A stretch of DNA of 64,000 bases from Lentinus brumalis (taxonomy: Eukaryota; Basidiomycota; Agaricomycetes; Polyporales; Polyporaceae), in contig MARA01000009.1 in assembly GCA_001792895.1 (NCBI GenBank), forward strand, positions 496,001 through 560,000, given 5' to 3'. A model generated the notes under the pieces. That model was not told the origin of the DNA and searched no databases. It was given only the letters and a program-made list of their open reading frames with translations. Made by a program: the position numbers and the translations under genes. Shown piece by piece: positions 45,285-57,543 of the stretch (position 1 is the first letter of the stretch; each line of letters begins with the position of its first letter).

Positions 45285-46693
45285 GTGTTGGTTCGGTCGT
45301 GAGGAGGGAGTGGCTTCCCAGCACAATGCGCTACTTATAAGTCCGGAGAGGGATCGGACGCTCAAGAATGCCTGCCTCGAGACGGATTCTTCAGGAGATT
45401 AGACTGCGGTCTTGCCGTGCTGTGCCAATTAGACGAATCTAGTAAATCTAATCAGTCAGTTGCCGGCCAGCTGGGATCGAGGTATGGTGAGCGAGGGGAC
45501 GCGGCGAACGTGGACCGTGCGCGGTACTTATATGACAACCAGCGTCAAACTTGTGTTCGGCGCGTTGATCTTTCCACGACTCATCCGTTTGTATACGCGA
45601 CAGGCATGGGAACTCGTGGATGGTGTCTTTCTGACTTATTTATACGCAGGGGTGAAGCCGCAGCATGTAGTCCTCCCACTGCCAGGGTGCGCACACTCAG
45701 TTCGTTCCCTCCGTTGTCTCTGAAATTCACCATCAAGGGTCGCGTGTGAGGCCGTTGTGGTACAAGAAACTCACCAGCGCAGAGCCTTGCCAGCTGTACA
45801 GCAGCCGTCTGGAACATGGCGGGTCCAAAAATAACATCGACGTGCCGTGCACTGCAACGTAACGGGGCATGCGCTGCAGGCGCAGCGACAGTGAGACCGT
45901 CTGTCAGACCTACCGCTTGCATGCTGCAAGGTTACCCAGAGTATACCTAAGATGTCGTCCTGCCCCATGTCGCGCCGCAAGCTTGAAAGTTGACTGAAAA
46001 TCGTCCTCATCTCACCGCAAGACAAGTACTCTGACCTGCAAAAGTCGTCTAGGTTTCGTGACACAGCAAATCCTCAACGCGTACCCTTCGAGTACTTATA
46101 CTTAGTCTCTTCGGCCGTAAGGCCCGTTGGTTGGCACGGTGCTGCGCCCGAGCGCAGATCCTTCTCACAGTGTGCGCCTGGGGACCTGTGGCGTGTGGTC
46201 AGGACGTTGCGTTTCGATTCTTCAGGCGCGCGTCAACTTGGAGGTGTCTTGGCGAGTTGAGTCTCAGCACATAGCAGATACCGCGCGGGAGGACGAGGAG
46301 CAGATGGTGGACCCAAGAAGGAAACATAAACGCCCAAGGAAGCAACTCAGTTCGTCCATTCGAATCCCGCGTGGCGCGTACTCAATACAGCGTAATCAAG
46401 TATTTGTCTGGGCTCACACTGTTGCTAGTAACATATTCCTATCAGTCCTGCACATCTTCTTCGGTACTCAATATAGGCCTCATATTCAGTCCTTGATGAC
46501 GACCGTGCCGACTGGCTCATATGCCTCTCCGATGTGCTCGAAGGCAATCAACTTATCAATGACGAGCTCGCGCAACAGGGGCATTCATGTAGCGGTAGAC
46601 TCAGCTTTCGATTGCTCCATAAGAGCCCGGGATGACGGGAAAGCTCGGATACGCCAGGGCTTGCGTTCTCGCAATCTCACATCCCGGGGCACT
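45285..46693. other. Intergenic between the two GH16 copies, with conserved promoter block
   Basis: The region just upstream of copy A (45310-45560) is recognisably like the region upstream of copy B (48310-48550), including a shared GGACCGTGC.CGGTACTTATA stretch and GGCGTCAA-type downstream bases. The 3' part contains a dehydrogenase relic, listed separately. Confidence 0.55.
46280..46600 (-). pseudogene. Dehydrogenase (quinone-oxidoreductase-type) 3'-end relic
   Basis: Minus-strand bases around 46495-46570 translate as ELVIDKLIAFEHIGEAYE then VGTVVIK, matching the last exon of the dehydrogenases at 49.6 and 51.8 kb (KPVVDKVFEFEHLREAYE, VGKVVIKVSKG). Frame breaks precede it. Downstream, 46295-46340 resemble the 3' flank of dehydrogenase B at 51658-51695 (GATGG..CCCAAGAAGG..AC). 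This indicates that a complete gene copy once stood here. Only the 3' end is still recognisable. Confidence 0.5.
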
Positions 46694-48292
46694 TCACATC
46701 AACGCCCACGCGAACGCAGTCACAACCGTCGCGCCCAACACCGTCAATCCCGCAACAGCCGGGCCCGTGGCCGCACCGTTCCCTCCAGTACTGTTATCAC
46801 CGCTGGTGCCGCCGCTCTTGTCCGTCGTGGAGCTGCCGCCCGCCGACGCGGTTGTGGTCGCGGTCTCGAGGACCGTGCTTCCGCCGGAGCTGGACGGGGA
46901 GAGGACGGTGCTGTTGAGCGAGAAGACCTTAACGTAGTTGACTTCGAAGAACGCGTCGGCGTAGTTGGCGCCGGTGCCGTTCACGTTGTCGACGTACTGC
47001 GCAAAAGAAACCCAGAGGTGTCAGAGGCCGCGCCGGAGTTGACATATCCCGGCAGGCGAGATGGGGACGCACGCAGGTGTTCGGGCCGACGGTCTCCCCG
47101 GGCTTGCCACACGTAGCCTGGTAGATGTTTGGCTGGCCAGCACTGGGCACCGGCAAGGTCAGGCTGGTACTGAGAGATTCATGATCGACGGGATACGCAC
47201 AAGTCTCCGCAGAGAGTGATGTCGAGCACAATCTGTTGGGGCTGGAAGAAGTTCGTGATGTTGCAGGAGGACGCGGGCCATGCAGCAGTCGGGGTGCCCC
47301 ACTTTGTAGGGTCCGCCGAGGTCGCAGAAATCGAGACATCCGAAGGTACGCTGGCTCTCTGAGATAATAAGGAGGTCTCTTCAGCCATTATCTGTCACTG
47401 TTTGCAGTTGATACTCACCGTCCAGAACCAGATGCTGCACATACCGAAGTCAGTATCTCCCCGGCACCGCTCGGACGCTTCAGACTGATACTCACAAGAT
47501 CCCCGAGGCATCAAACTGCGTCGCCCACACTCCTCCGCCCGCATTGTTGAAGCCGGCTCCAAAGCTGTTGTCCCGCGTGTCCGTGACCGCGCACCCAACG
47601 CGTGAATTCACGCCCGCCGAGCAGTCGGTGCCCTTGGTCGTCCCTAGCTGCTGGACTCCCGGCGCCTGCGTGCACCCGGGAGTCGTGTGGAGCACCATCT
47701 GGTTGTTTGTGACCAGGTTCACTTCTTCAAGGATGTCGATCTCGCCGCCATTCGGCCAGTTCGGCCCCCGGGTCCAGAACGCGGGCCAGACCGAGCACCC
47801 GAAGGGAATGTGCACCGCGTCGAAGATGAACACGCTTCCGACCGGAAAGAAGTCGTGCGTGCTCAGGGTGACCTGGTCGCCGCAGAAGGCGCAGTGATGA
47901 GGGTTGTTTGTATCACGGGAAGGGCTCAGTCGCTCACTGAGTTACGCTTGAGCTGGTCTGTAACGACGGTGACGTTGGGCAAGTTGGTGAAGTCGTCAAC
48001 TTTGATGACCGCGCGGCCCGCGCTGTTGATGGACGTGAGATTCGCCGCGGTGGCAGCACTCTGATTCAACCAGTTCACGGCACCTGGAAAATGCAAAGCC
48101 GGCTTCAGGGGGTTGAGTACACCACAAACTGTATGACACACCGTTTGTCGTATTGTCGAATCCGTCTGCATAGTCCCACCCAGTGAAAAAACTTTGACCC
48201 GCGTAGTTCTTGACAAGGTTGTACTGTCCGAAAGCCGGCGTCAAGGCCACTAAGAGGGTATATACGACGCCTGAAAGGGTAGCTGTATGCAT
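46694..48292 (-). CDS. GPI-anchored GH16 glucanase-like protein, copy B
   Basis: Tandem duplicate of copy A. The ATG at 48292 (MHTATLSGVVYTLLVALTPA) starts a signal peptide. Matching blocks are YNLVKNYAGQSFFTGWDYAD, GAVNWLNQSAATAANLTSIN, RAVIKVDDFTNLPN, VGSVFIFDAVHIPFGCSVWP and the catalytic NGGEIDILEEVN. Then come NQMVLHTTPGCTQAPG, GVWATQFDASGI, WGTPTAAWPASSCNITNFF and GETVGPNTC. The linker is Ser/Thr/Gly-rich but lacks the long Ser-Gly run of copy A, and ends TVLGATVVTAFAWALM with TGA 46694-46696. Introns sit at the same places as in copy A. The frames are intact and both catalytic Glu are kept, so both copies should be active. Confidence 0.92.
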
Positions 48293-49577
48293 GTTGTGGG
48301 GTATGGTCTTGAAGCGGACGGACGTGCTCTCCAGCACAGTGCTACTAAGTGATGAGTCCGAGATGGCACCGGAGTGCCTGCCGCAATCTTGCTGTGGTTT
48401 GCGAGAGTCGCCAACTGCGCGGGTCTACAGCAGTCGCCGTCAGCCCTGCCAGGCAGCCGAGGAGCAGGAGGACCTAGAAGCACGCGGTGAACATGGACCG
48501 TGCACGGTACTTATACACCACCATCACCGGCGTCAAATCGTGTATTGGTTCCCTCGGGGCTCGTCGGCTCATGGGAACTACACAGTCATTGATGTCGTTC
48601 CCCCCGCTGATACCTCATCATCAGCCTCTTTTTATACGATACGGAGATCAACCATGCGACTGACCTAGATCGGTCAGGCATGTCCGTCACTTCCTCGTCT
48701 ACTCGAATCGGTGTGCCAAGCCTGAGGGCGACGAGTCCGCGCTGAGATGCCAGTGTTGCAGCAGCATGTTTTCAGCATGGTACGCTCACAATTCACAGTA
48801 GGACAGATCTTGTTGCGCCCCTTGCCTCTGCATGTAAATCGTGATGGCGCATGCGCGGGAGAATTCGTATGATGGACGTCGCGGTCTCACCTGGAGCAGA
48901 CAACAACCTCTGTGCGGTATCGTTAAGATCTGACAGCCAAAGCCAACTACTGATAGCACGCAAATAGAAGCCAAAGCACCCAGCGCCACACTCGAGTTCG
49001 AAAGGGATGCCCGGATATATGGCAGATGCCAGAGACATCGACCCTGTGCTCTGGGCAGGCGGTCCACGGTTGATGTTTCCCAGCTCAGCATCAATGCCGC
49101 GAGACTTGACATCGCGAGCTGAACCCGGTTTATACGTACCTTGATATCAGCTCATTCAGGGACGAGCTGCGCATACGGCGCGAATCCTGCCACCGTACTA
49201 GTAATTCCTGACAGTCCGGTGGACAGTCCTCCTGGCGCACGGGCTTTGTGATCGCAAGACAAGGGCGTAGTCTCGGGCTCTCCGAGGTTGCGGCAGAGCA
49301 TGGTGCCCTCATCTGTGGAGGGAGTGGACAGTCAATATGGACGGCTTGTGCGTTTTGAGACAAGCATGCAGCCGACTGCAGCCGACGGTGAGGAAATAGA
49401 CGCCCGGAGCACGCGGGCCGGCCCGCAACACTGTACCGCGTTCCTCCGTTCGAATTCGCCAGATGCCAATGAATTCGCGAGGTCCCTGCTTGCTCAGGCT
49501 TCCTAGTGCGATGCATACAGCGTTGGATACCCAGCTGTAAATAACCTCAAGTATTCCAGCGATAGAACGCTCGGTAC
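48293..49577. other. Intergenic: upstream of GH16 copy B, downstream of dehydrogenase A
   Basis: The left 250 bp share promoter sequence with copy A. The remainder holds no recognised gene; a minus-strand frame at 48786-49112 has no motif or partner exon. Confidence 0.4.
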
Positions 49578-50870
49578 TCAGCCCTTCGAAACCTTAATGA
49601 CGACCTTGCCGACGTGCTGCTGGCTCTCCAGATACTCGTACGCTTCGCGAAGGTGCTCGAACTCGAACACCTTGTCGACGACAGGCTTCAGCTTCACCGC
49701 AGAGATCAGACGATTCATGTCCTCGAATCTGAAAACCCAAAGAGGTTCTTTACGGGTAAACTAAGACAGAAGAACGGATTGCTACTCACTGTGTGCGCGA
49801 GCCGATGAGGATACCGCGCAGATGGATGGCCTTGGCGAGAACTAGGACCGGCAGCTGGCTCAAGTCCGATGGCTACAAGAGACCGGGTCAGCACAATGCA
49901 AGCCCAGAACCTACATATGTAGAACCTATGATAAGCGTGATTGGTCCTCACCCAGCGACAAAGCCTATGACGTTGATCTGACCATCGTATCGCGTTGCGT
50001 TAACGGACTTGACGATGGTGCCCGGACCGCCGACCTCGAGGACATGGTCGACTCCGCGTCCACCCGTGAGCTCCAGCACTTCCTTGTCCCAGTCTGGAGT
50101 CTCGTTGTAGTTGATCAAGTGCGCCGCTCCGAGCTTCTTCGCAATCTCGAGCTTCGCGTTGGACGACGACGTCGCGATGACGGTAGCCCCAGATGCGACG
50201 GCCAGCTGCAAGCCGAAAATGGACACACCACCGGTACCCTGTACGAGGACAATATCGCCGCCTTTGAGGGGCACGGCGCCCAGAAGAGCGTTGTACGCCG
50301 TGAGAGCTGCAGCGGCGAGCGTCGCCCCCTCCTCATAGGTGAGGTGCTCAGGGATACGGACCAAGGACTGACAGACAGTTGTGTCAGCGGTGGAAACGCA
50401 GAGATGCTGATGCGAAGCACTCACATGTGCAGGGAGGATCTTGTACTCAGTAAGAACACCGTCAATAGGTCCGCCGAGGCTGGTGTCCTCGATCTCCTCC
50501 GTCGGATCGCCGCAGATGTGGTCGGTGGCAAAGTTCGAGCAGACTCGCTCACCGACCTTCCAGCTCTTCACGTCTTCGCCGACCGCGAGGAGCTCGCCGG
50601 CCAAGTCCGAGCCTGGTACTGGGTTGTCCTTCTGAAAAAGAGGATACTGACCCTTGGCGACGATGAGATCGCGGTACTGCAGGGACACTGCATGGACTTT
50701 GACAAGGACCTCGTTCGACTTGAGTTTCGGGACCGGGGCCTCTTTCAAGGTGAGGTTATGGAAACCGTCTACCTACGGATCGAAAAATGTTCAGCTTCTC
50801 GTCGACCTCGTGAACGTCAAGCTCGAACCTTTGGGAGGCGATATTCGCGGGCAACATGCGGCAGAAACAT
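49578..50870 (-). CDS. NAD(P)-dependent quinone oxidoreductase-like dehydrogenase, copy A (MDR superfamily)
   Basis: Medium-chain dehydrogenase/reductase using NAD(P)H. The ATG at 50870 gives a short first exon MFLPHVAREYRLPK, then VDGFHNLTLKEAPVPKLKS after an intron. The GroES-like domain has EVLVKVHAVSLQYRDLIVAK, GSDLAGELLAVGEDVKSWKV and GERVCSNFATDH. The Rossmann part has EGATLAAAALTAYNALLG, GDIVLVQGTGGVSIFGLQLA and GATVIATSSSNAKLEIAKKL, followed by GGRGVDHVLEVGGPGTI. It ends KVFEFEHLREAYEYLE and VGKVVIKVSKG, TGA 49578-49580. The catalytic-zinc ligands of classical ADH are not in place (YRDLI rather than C-H), which points to the zinc-free quinone-reductase branch. Copy B at 51.8-53.1 kb is its tandem paralogue. 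Confidence 0.92.
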
Positions 50871-51839
50871 ACTTTTTCAGATGAATGCTCTTTATAAGGT
50901 TCTATGTAGCCAGTGCAAAGAGAAGTGGGCGGATGGTGAGACTGCAGTTGGTATGTTGCTACATTGTTTTAAGTGGGTGCCTGTTTTTACAGCGTTTTGC
51001 TGGGATACCCTGCGGCGCCCCGATGTGCTGCTTTGTCAGACAGTCGAGACGAATGGAGTTGAGCAGACGATCAATAATCCGGAGCGCGAGCAAAAGCTCC
51101 CCACAGACAGCAATGATAGCTTCTAGTCGATGAGGATTAACTTTGCATTTAAGCGTTGAGGTACTGTACTTAGTACCGGTCGGACATCACCAAGACACCA
51201 TGCGGCATCTGACCGTCTTCCAATTGCAAGCCCAAGACATATTGAGAGAAGGAGAGAAGCAGTGCGCAGTTCATGAGTAATACACAATGTTGCCCGTTCT
51301 ATCGGGGAACTGGGTAGCCACGTCCAAATATTCTGGTGCATGGTACCATGATCCCGGCCGGATAATGTGTCACCGTAGCTACCGAATCTCAGGTGTCGCG
51401 AGAGACGCGCATACCTGAAGTGGATTTTGGTCCGTCTGTTGCTGTTCGAGTCATGCCCGATGGCCGACTCATGCTCAACTTGAAGTGGGCCTGCGAGAAG
51501 TAGACTTAATTAGATGTCCGATCGGGCCCATTGAAGGGTAGAAGTCAGCAACAGGGCCGTGGTCTTGTCGGGGTAATAAGGCCGTGGCCGACGTTCAGCG
51601 TCGAGTTCTGAGAGAGAGAGAGAGAACAGAGAACAGATTTATGAAGAACTCGGCGAGTTGATGGATCCCAAGAAGGCAACTGAGACGCCCAAGTCTATTC
51701 ACGTCTCTTCGATTCCGCCCGAGGGAGAGTCGAACTAAAGGTATACATTCGCAACAAATGACCATACAGATAGAAAATGGCGCTACTCGTACATTACTCT
51801 TACATTGCTTTCCGTGATGCTGCCAGTTCTTTGTACTGC
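50871..51839. other. Intergenic between the dehydrogenase copies
   Basis: Promoter side of copy A and 3' flank of copy B. A GA-dinucleotide run lies at about 51608-51625. The 51658-51700 segment recurs in the relic at 46.3 kb. Confidence 0.45.
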
Positions 51840-53126
51840 TCAATCTTTCGAAACCTTGACAACGACCTTGCCGACGTGCTGCTGGCTCTCCAGGTGCTCG
51901 TACGCCTGACGGAGGTGCTCGAAGTCGAACACCTTGTCCACGACAGGCTTCAGCTTTACCGCGGAGATCAGGCGGTTCATGTCCTCGAATCTAGGCAAAG
52001 GGTGAGCCTGCACGATCCTTGATCGAGGAACAACACCGCGATACTTACTGCGTGCGCGAGCCGATGAGAATGCCACGCACGTTCACCGCCTTTGACAGAA
52101 TCAAGACTGGGAGCTGGCTCACATCCGCTAGCTATGAGGAGAGAACACGCGTCAGCGCCTTCCAAAGAGACTCGGGAAAGGTAGCAGTCACCCCAGCGAC
52201 AAAGCCGATAACGTGTATCTGGCCGCCGTATCGCGTTGCGTTGACGGACTTGATGATTGTGCCCGGACCGCCGACCTCAATGACATGGTCAACTCCGCGT
52301 CCGCCAGTAAGCTTGAGGACCTCCTTGTCCCAATCCGGCGTCTCCTTGTAGTTGATAACGTGCGTGGCCCCAAGCTTCTTCGCAATCTCGAGCTTCTTGT
52401 TAGACGACGACGTCGCGATGACGGTTGCGCCAGAGGCGACAGCCAGCTGCAAGCCGAAGATCGACACGCCGCCGGTACCCTGTACGAGGACGATGTCACC
52501 GCCCTTCAGCGGCACGGCGCCCAGAAGAGCGTTGTACGCAGTGACGGCTGCACAAGGAAGCGTGGACGCCTCCTCGTAGCTTAGGTGTTCAGGGATGCGT
52601 ACCAAGGACTGAGAGACATAGGTAATGTCACATTAGTTGCTGGGCGACGGCGTCTATCCGCGAATTAAAACACTTACGTGCGCAGGGAGAATCTTGTACT
52701 CGGTGAGGACACCGTCGATGGGCGCGCCAAGACCGGTGTTCTTGATCTCCTCAGTGACGTCGCCATGAATGTGGTCTGTTGCGAAATTCGAGCAGACTCG
52801 CTCCCCAACCTTCCAGCCCTTCACGTCCTCGCCAACCGCGATGATCTCGCCCGCCAGGTCCGAGCCCGGCACAACGTTCTCCTTCTGACCGAGAGGATAC
52901 TGGCCTTTGGCGACGATGAGGTCACGATACTGTAGGGATACAGCATGGACTTTGACGAGGACCTCGGTCGACTTCAGCTTCCGGATAGGAGCCTCTGTCA
53001 AGATCAAGTTGTGGAAGCCGTCGGGCTGAAACACATAGACATTCAGCATCTCATCGACCTCGCGCGTTAGTGTCAAGACCAAACCTTTGTAAGGCGGTAT
53101 TCGCGGGTCTTCTGCGGCAGCGACAT
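51840..53126 (-). CDS. NAD(P)-dependent quinone oxidoreductase-like dehydrogenase, copy B (MDR superfamily)
   Basis: The ATG at 53126 reads MSLPQKTREYRLTK, spliced over a GT...TTTCAG intron to PDGFHNLILTEAPIRKLKS. Domains are as in copy A: VKVHAVSLQYRDLIVAKGQY, GSDLAGEIIAVGEDVKGWKV, EEASTLPCAAVTAYNALLGA, VQGTGGVSIFGLQLAVASGA and GGRGVDHVIEVGGPGTIIKS. The end is RTQFEDMNRLISAVKLKPVV, FDFEHLRQAYEHLESQQHVG and KVVVKVSKD with TGA 51840-51842. Copy A and copy B share intron positions and most residues; copy B retains VINYKETPDWDKEVLKL where A has LINYNETPDWDKEVLEL. The frames are intact. Close spacing in the same orientation suggests recent tandem duplication. Confidence 0.92.
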
Positions 53127-53975
53127 GTTGGTCAGATTGTCGGGTCAAGCAAAGGAAGTGTGTGTGCGCGAGGAGAAGTTGACGGTTGTGATTACAGCTC
53201 GTTCTTCTCTTTTATAGAACTCTAGCCATATCCATGATGTTCTGCGGCGCCCGAATATGCCAGGCTTTGTAAGACTTTGTAAGATGGTCGAAGAGAGTGG
53301 AAGGAATGATGAGTGACGTAACCGTTGCGCAATCCTCCCATCGGCAAAACATTTAAGCACTAATAGCTTCCGCGATCTCGAGCCTCCAGCGCCGTGTACC
53401 TGGATCAGTTGAGTATGAAGCATAATGCGAGGTGTGCACTACTTATGCTACTGCTTACAGTAGAGCCCTCGCGCGCCACCTATGTTTGTAACGAAGCGTA
53501 AGCCCTGAGGAAGCTCGCGCGCAGTACTGTTGGTTCCCAGTTTCTGAAGATGAGCTTAATATACTGAAAGGTACCGGTAGGATGTACTGCGCCCGACTGT
53601 ACTTCGAACCAGGAGTACGAATTTCACCTAATAGTGCCCATCGTTTGCCATTGTCGCATCAAGGTGATTATTAGTGAACATATGATGAGAAAGACGGGGC
53701 ACTGGCCGAGGTTTCGATGCCAGGAATAAGATCTACAAACCGAGTCTTACTCCGATATCAGGAGGGATACACACACCAGCACATTCAGGTGTAGTGCATG
53801 GTGAGGCATAGCCTTCGCGATGTCGCTCTGATAGGCACAAACCCGCCGGGGGTCTGAGATGCAGGGCCGTGAGGATCAATCTATCATAGCTCGTCGTGAT
53901 ACCTATTGTCTAATGCATGATTCCGTGAGTTCCTTGTGCGGAGAGCTGGTAGGTGTCTAGAAGTGATTATGAAAA
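53127..53975. other. Intergenic gap
   Basis: About 850 bp upstream of dehydrogenase B and downstream of the MFS transporter. AT-richer patches occur but there is no gene or repeat that I can support. Confidence 0.4.
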
Positions 53976-56238
53976 TTAGTAGCACGAGAATACTTTTGGT
54001 TCCCGTTTGAACCGCGCTACATAGCGAAGTCCCCGCATCAGTCGCCACGAGATCTATCACAGGAAGGCGCAGGACAACTCACCATAAAGCAGCACCGTAG
54101 CACCAACAATCTGCAGGCTGCCCGAGTACAGCGAGACCGCGAGCCAGTTGCCGCCAGTCGCACTCAAAATAGCCCCTCCCAGCGGGGCACCTGCTGAGTT
54201 ACCTGACGAATACACTGTCAGCTGCAAGGCTTGCATGCAAGCCGCACGCACTCAGACATACCTGGCAGGTTAAACAGTAGCATCAAGCCCGACAAGCCCG
54301 CAAGCCTGCCCGAGCCATACAGTTGCGCCGACACCGCCGGGATAGCGATAGGAAGCACCCGCACACGAACCCATAGAGAATCGCGAACGCCATCTGTAAT
54401 TAGTCCAGGCACAGTAAAGGAGAAGAGAAGGCATGTGAGTTGACCCCGGCACGGGGACCACCTGCTGTGTGAGTGAGGAGAAACGCGACTGCGCACAATG
54501 CCTGCGTAGTTGGAGACGAACGACCATATGAGCATCTGCGTTAGGCCGGAGAGCATGATCACGCTCCACATCGCGTTGACGGGCCCGACACGGTCGGCAA
54601 CGAACCCAATGAGCGTGCGGCCCGTCGCGGCAGAGAAGTTGAGCATCGTCACCGGTAGGGCAGCAAGCTGAAACAGTCGAGGTCAAAGTATGGACACTTC
54701 AGAATGTGTGGAGGTACTCACGAGTGGGGACAGATGAGGCAGCTGCTGTTTCGCGAATGTCGGCAGGAAGAAGACGGGTGATAAGTAGCCACTGCGCAGT
54801 GATGTGGAATGCCATACGGTTGGCAAAAGGATGAGCTACGCTTGAAACACGAGACAGAAGGTGACCAATACCCACAAGACGGTGAAGAAAAAACAGAGGC
54901 CATAACTCCAGAACACCGGATCGCTGAAGAACGAGCGGTCTATCCAGATGACCTCTTTCCTCTGCGTCGGCTTCCGCCGCTCGGAGATCATGAACCATGC
55001 GGCCAGCAGGAGTACGCCGTCTATTGCCGTGTAGATGGCGAACGCCTTCTGAAGCCCCAGCGAGGAAAGCATCGCGCGGAAGAGCAGGGAGGACACAGCA
55101 CCACCTAAGGAAGTTTCATGTTGGCAAGGTTTGCTGTGTATGTCACGAGCGCCGTAGAAGACTCACCGATGGAGCTTCCGGCAACAACCATGCCCGTCGC
55201 TAGACCGCGGTACTTCAGGAACCACTGCGCCGGCAGAGCGACCTGGTGCGAGATTGCTTCAGCATGCTTGTGTCACATCTGGGATACGATGACACATACA
55301 ATCAAGGGATAGACGAGAGCGTTCGCGATGCCTTGCACGGGGCCCTAGTAATCGTGGGAAGACGGGTTGATTTGACTCGTCAAGCAATGCAAGAGGCCGT
55401 GCGTACCATGACCAGGAAGAAGTGCCACAGTTTTGTCGAGAACGCACACGCGAGCATGCTTATTGTCCAAATGATTCCGCCGGCGGCGAGGAACGGCTGT
55501 GAAGACGTCACGCACAACACGCGGAGACGTCGCGAAACATGCTCTTACCTTGTATCCACTAAGCGAAGGGTCAACACGAGTGCTCAGTCGTAATAAAGGC
55601 GAGCGCACTCACTAGCGGTCTGCGAGCTTGCCGGGAATGACGCTCAACAATGTCATAAACTACGGGTGCAGCGTCAGGCGTGAACGACGCTAAGAACACG
55701 ACACTCACGATGCCGGACATGCTGCCAAGGGTGCTCAACACTGAGTCCGAGGCGTCGGGAAACACATGTTCCTTGAAATACTGCTCCGTGACGCCCCACA
55801 CCTGGTAACGTGTGAGTAGACTGCGCGCGAGAGGATGCAAACATCGGGCAGGATATGTCCGCTGCTCACAAGGCTTTCTCCGCGAAAGAGGCAACACAAC
55901 GGGCATTGCCGAGGGGCGTTCGACAATACAAGGTTCACCAACGTTCGTGTTCAATGACTAGTCATCCAACACACGAAGACGACAACATACCCCCACCCGA
56001 CCGTCGCCGCGGAATAGATGACACAGCCCAGGATGACGAGCCATCCACGTCCGCCGTCCGGAGGTACGTCGACAACCGTCTCAAGGAGTGCGGCACCGCC
56101 CTTCTCGTACATGTCGACGTTGCGCAGAGAGGGTGCGACGGACGTCGCGGCGGACAGGGCTCCTGCGTCCTTGAGTGCCTTGTCCACCTGCGTGAATTCG
56201 GTCTCAACATGCGTTTTCTCAGACCTCGGAGTATCCAT
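53976..56238 (-). CDS. MFS transporter, monocarboxylate-porter type
   Basis: This is a 12-helix permease of the monocarboxylate transporter family, expected in the plasma or vacuolar membrane. The ATG at 56238 starts MDTPRSEKTHVETEFTQVDK, a soluble head with a Ser/Thr-rich character. The MCT signature PPDGGRGWLVILGCVIYS opens helix 1. Other helices include DSVLSTLGSMSGIV, GIIWTISMLACAFS, QWFLKYRGLATGMVVAGSSI, AVSSLLFRAMLSS, FAIYTAIDGVLLLAAW, FWSYGLCFFFTVLWVLVTF and RTLIGFVADRVGPVNAMWSV. The last part, SGNSAGAPLGGAILSATGG and VGATVLLYA, is spliced in phase to RFKREPKVFSCY with TAA at 53976-53978. Substrate is unknown. Many small introns interrupt the helices. Confidence 0.9.
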
Positions 56239-57543
56239 CGTGGTCGGCAAGCAGTGAGAGCAACACAGTGAGACTCAGCAGAGCGGGGGGAGATGGCCAC
56301 TTCGGTCTTCGGCGACGCTGGGGTCGCGAGTAATATATGCGAGCCGTTGACTCTTCCTTCTGCGTGGCAGTCCAATCAGCAGGCGCAGAGACTTCTGACT
56401 CATGACTTGCAGGAAACGGTGGGGGTCTGGGCTGGGGCAGCATGTCCGCGGAGAGTGATATTGACGTCAATCATTGGTCGCGCGCAAGAGGAGATTGAAA
56501 CATACCCGGCGGACCCTCAGGCCTCATTACCGACGACAGTCAGCTGCAGCACCGGACCGGTCGTGGAATACATCAATCAGGTCCCTCGGCGGGATCGCTT
56601 CACTGCAAGTGCGACCGTTGCTTCGCGACTTCTGTCGCTCCTCATATGTAGGGATGGGAGATCCTGTATGCAGCATTGATCACCTTGTCTAGTACCATGG
56701 GTTTCACGGCAGATGCTGGTAGATGCGTCTTGCCTGGCATGACCGTTCGGAGATCGTGGCACTCGGCAAGAAGGGCGACGGCGCGGGGAAACACAACACC
56801 GTAGGGAGGGGCATCTCGCGCGGACCGCAGCTCCGTCCTGTAGGCGCCCCGCTGTACAGGCTCGGGTTGACGGCCTTCCGACGGACATGAACTGATTCGA
56901 TTCCGTTGCTGCAGGACTCGGTGCTTGATCTCCTCGGAAGTGACGCCTGATATGTATGTAGATGTTTGAGTTGAGCTTTTGTAGCTTGCCTGTGTGCATC
57001 GTCCAAGGAGGTCTACAACGTGGTACGGGGGCCGGAGGCAGCACTACAGTGGCCCGGGGAGGTGATCTGCAGGAGCAGTTCACGTTCATGAGCCAAATGA
57101 AGAAGACAAGCTCGTGAATGCGGGGTGATTGAGTCGACGATTGGAATCGCTGTTGCCCTTGGAGAAACGGCGCATGCAGCTAGGCACCATGCCCGCGCAG
57201 AGGCCCCCGACCGATTGAAATCGAACACTCAGGAGGATCTTCAAGCCTCGTTGCTATTAGGCGTATGCTCACCTAGGGAAGGATGAGGAGATGCTCTGGA
57301 AGAGTAGGATGAATCCCGAAGAAGCTACTACACTCACCGTTGTGGTCAGGCTGACTGCAATGTTGGGCTTGCACGTCGAATGAGTTCCGGCGCGCTCCGC
57401 GGTTCCAAGCGGAGTCAATGCCAAAGAAACTAGTACTCGTTGCCCGCGTCACAGATTACCTACAGCTAGACAAGAAGCACGTCTATGCATGCCCGCAGTC
57501 AACGCACATCTCCCAAACGTCCATTGTGAATCATCGTCAGTGG
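56239..57543. other. Intergenic: upstream of the transporter
   Basis: About 1.3 kb with no gene recognised. Minus-strand frames at 56577-57228 have no motif. Confidence 0.4.

Noticed and set aside
46127..47116. 329-codon plus-strand open frame
   Set aside because: It is antisense to GH16 copy B, has no domain of its own and follows the complement of the Ser/Gly-rich tail.
50044..51126. 360-codon plus-strand open frame
   Set aside because: It is antisense to the intact dehydrogenase A; GC-rich complement frames often stay open by chance.
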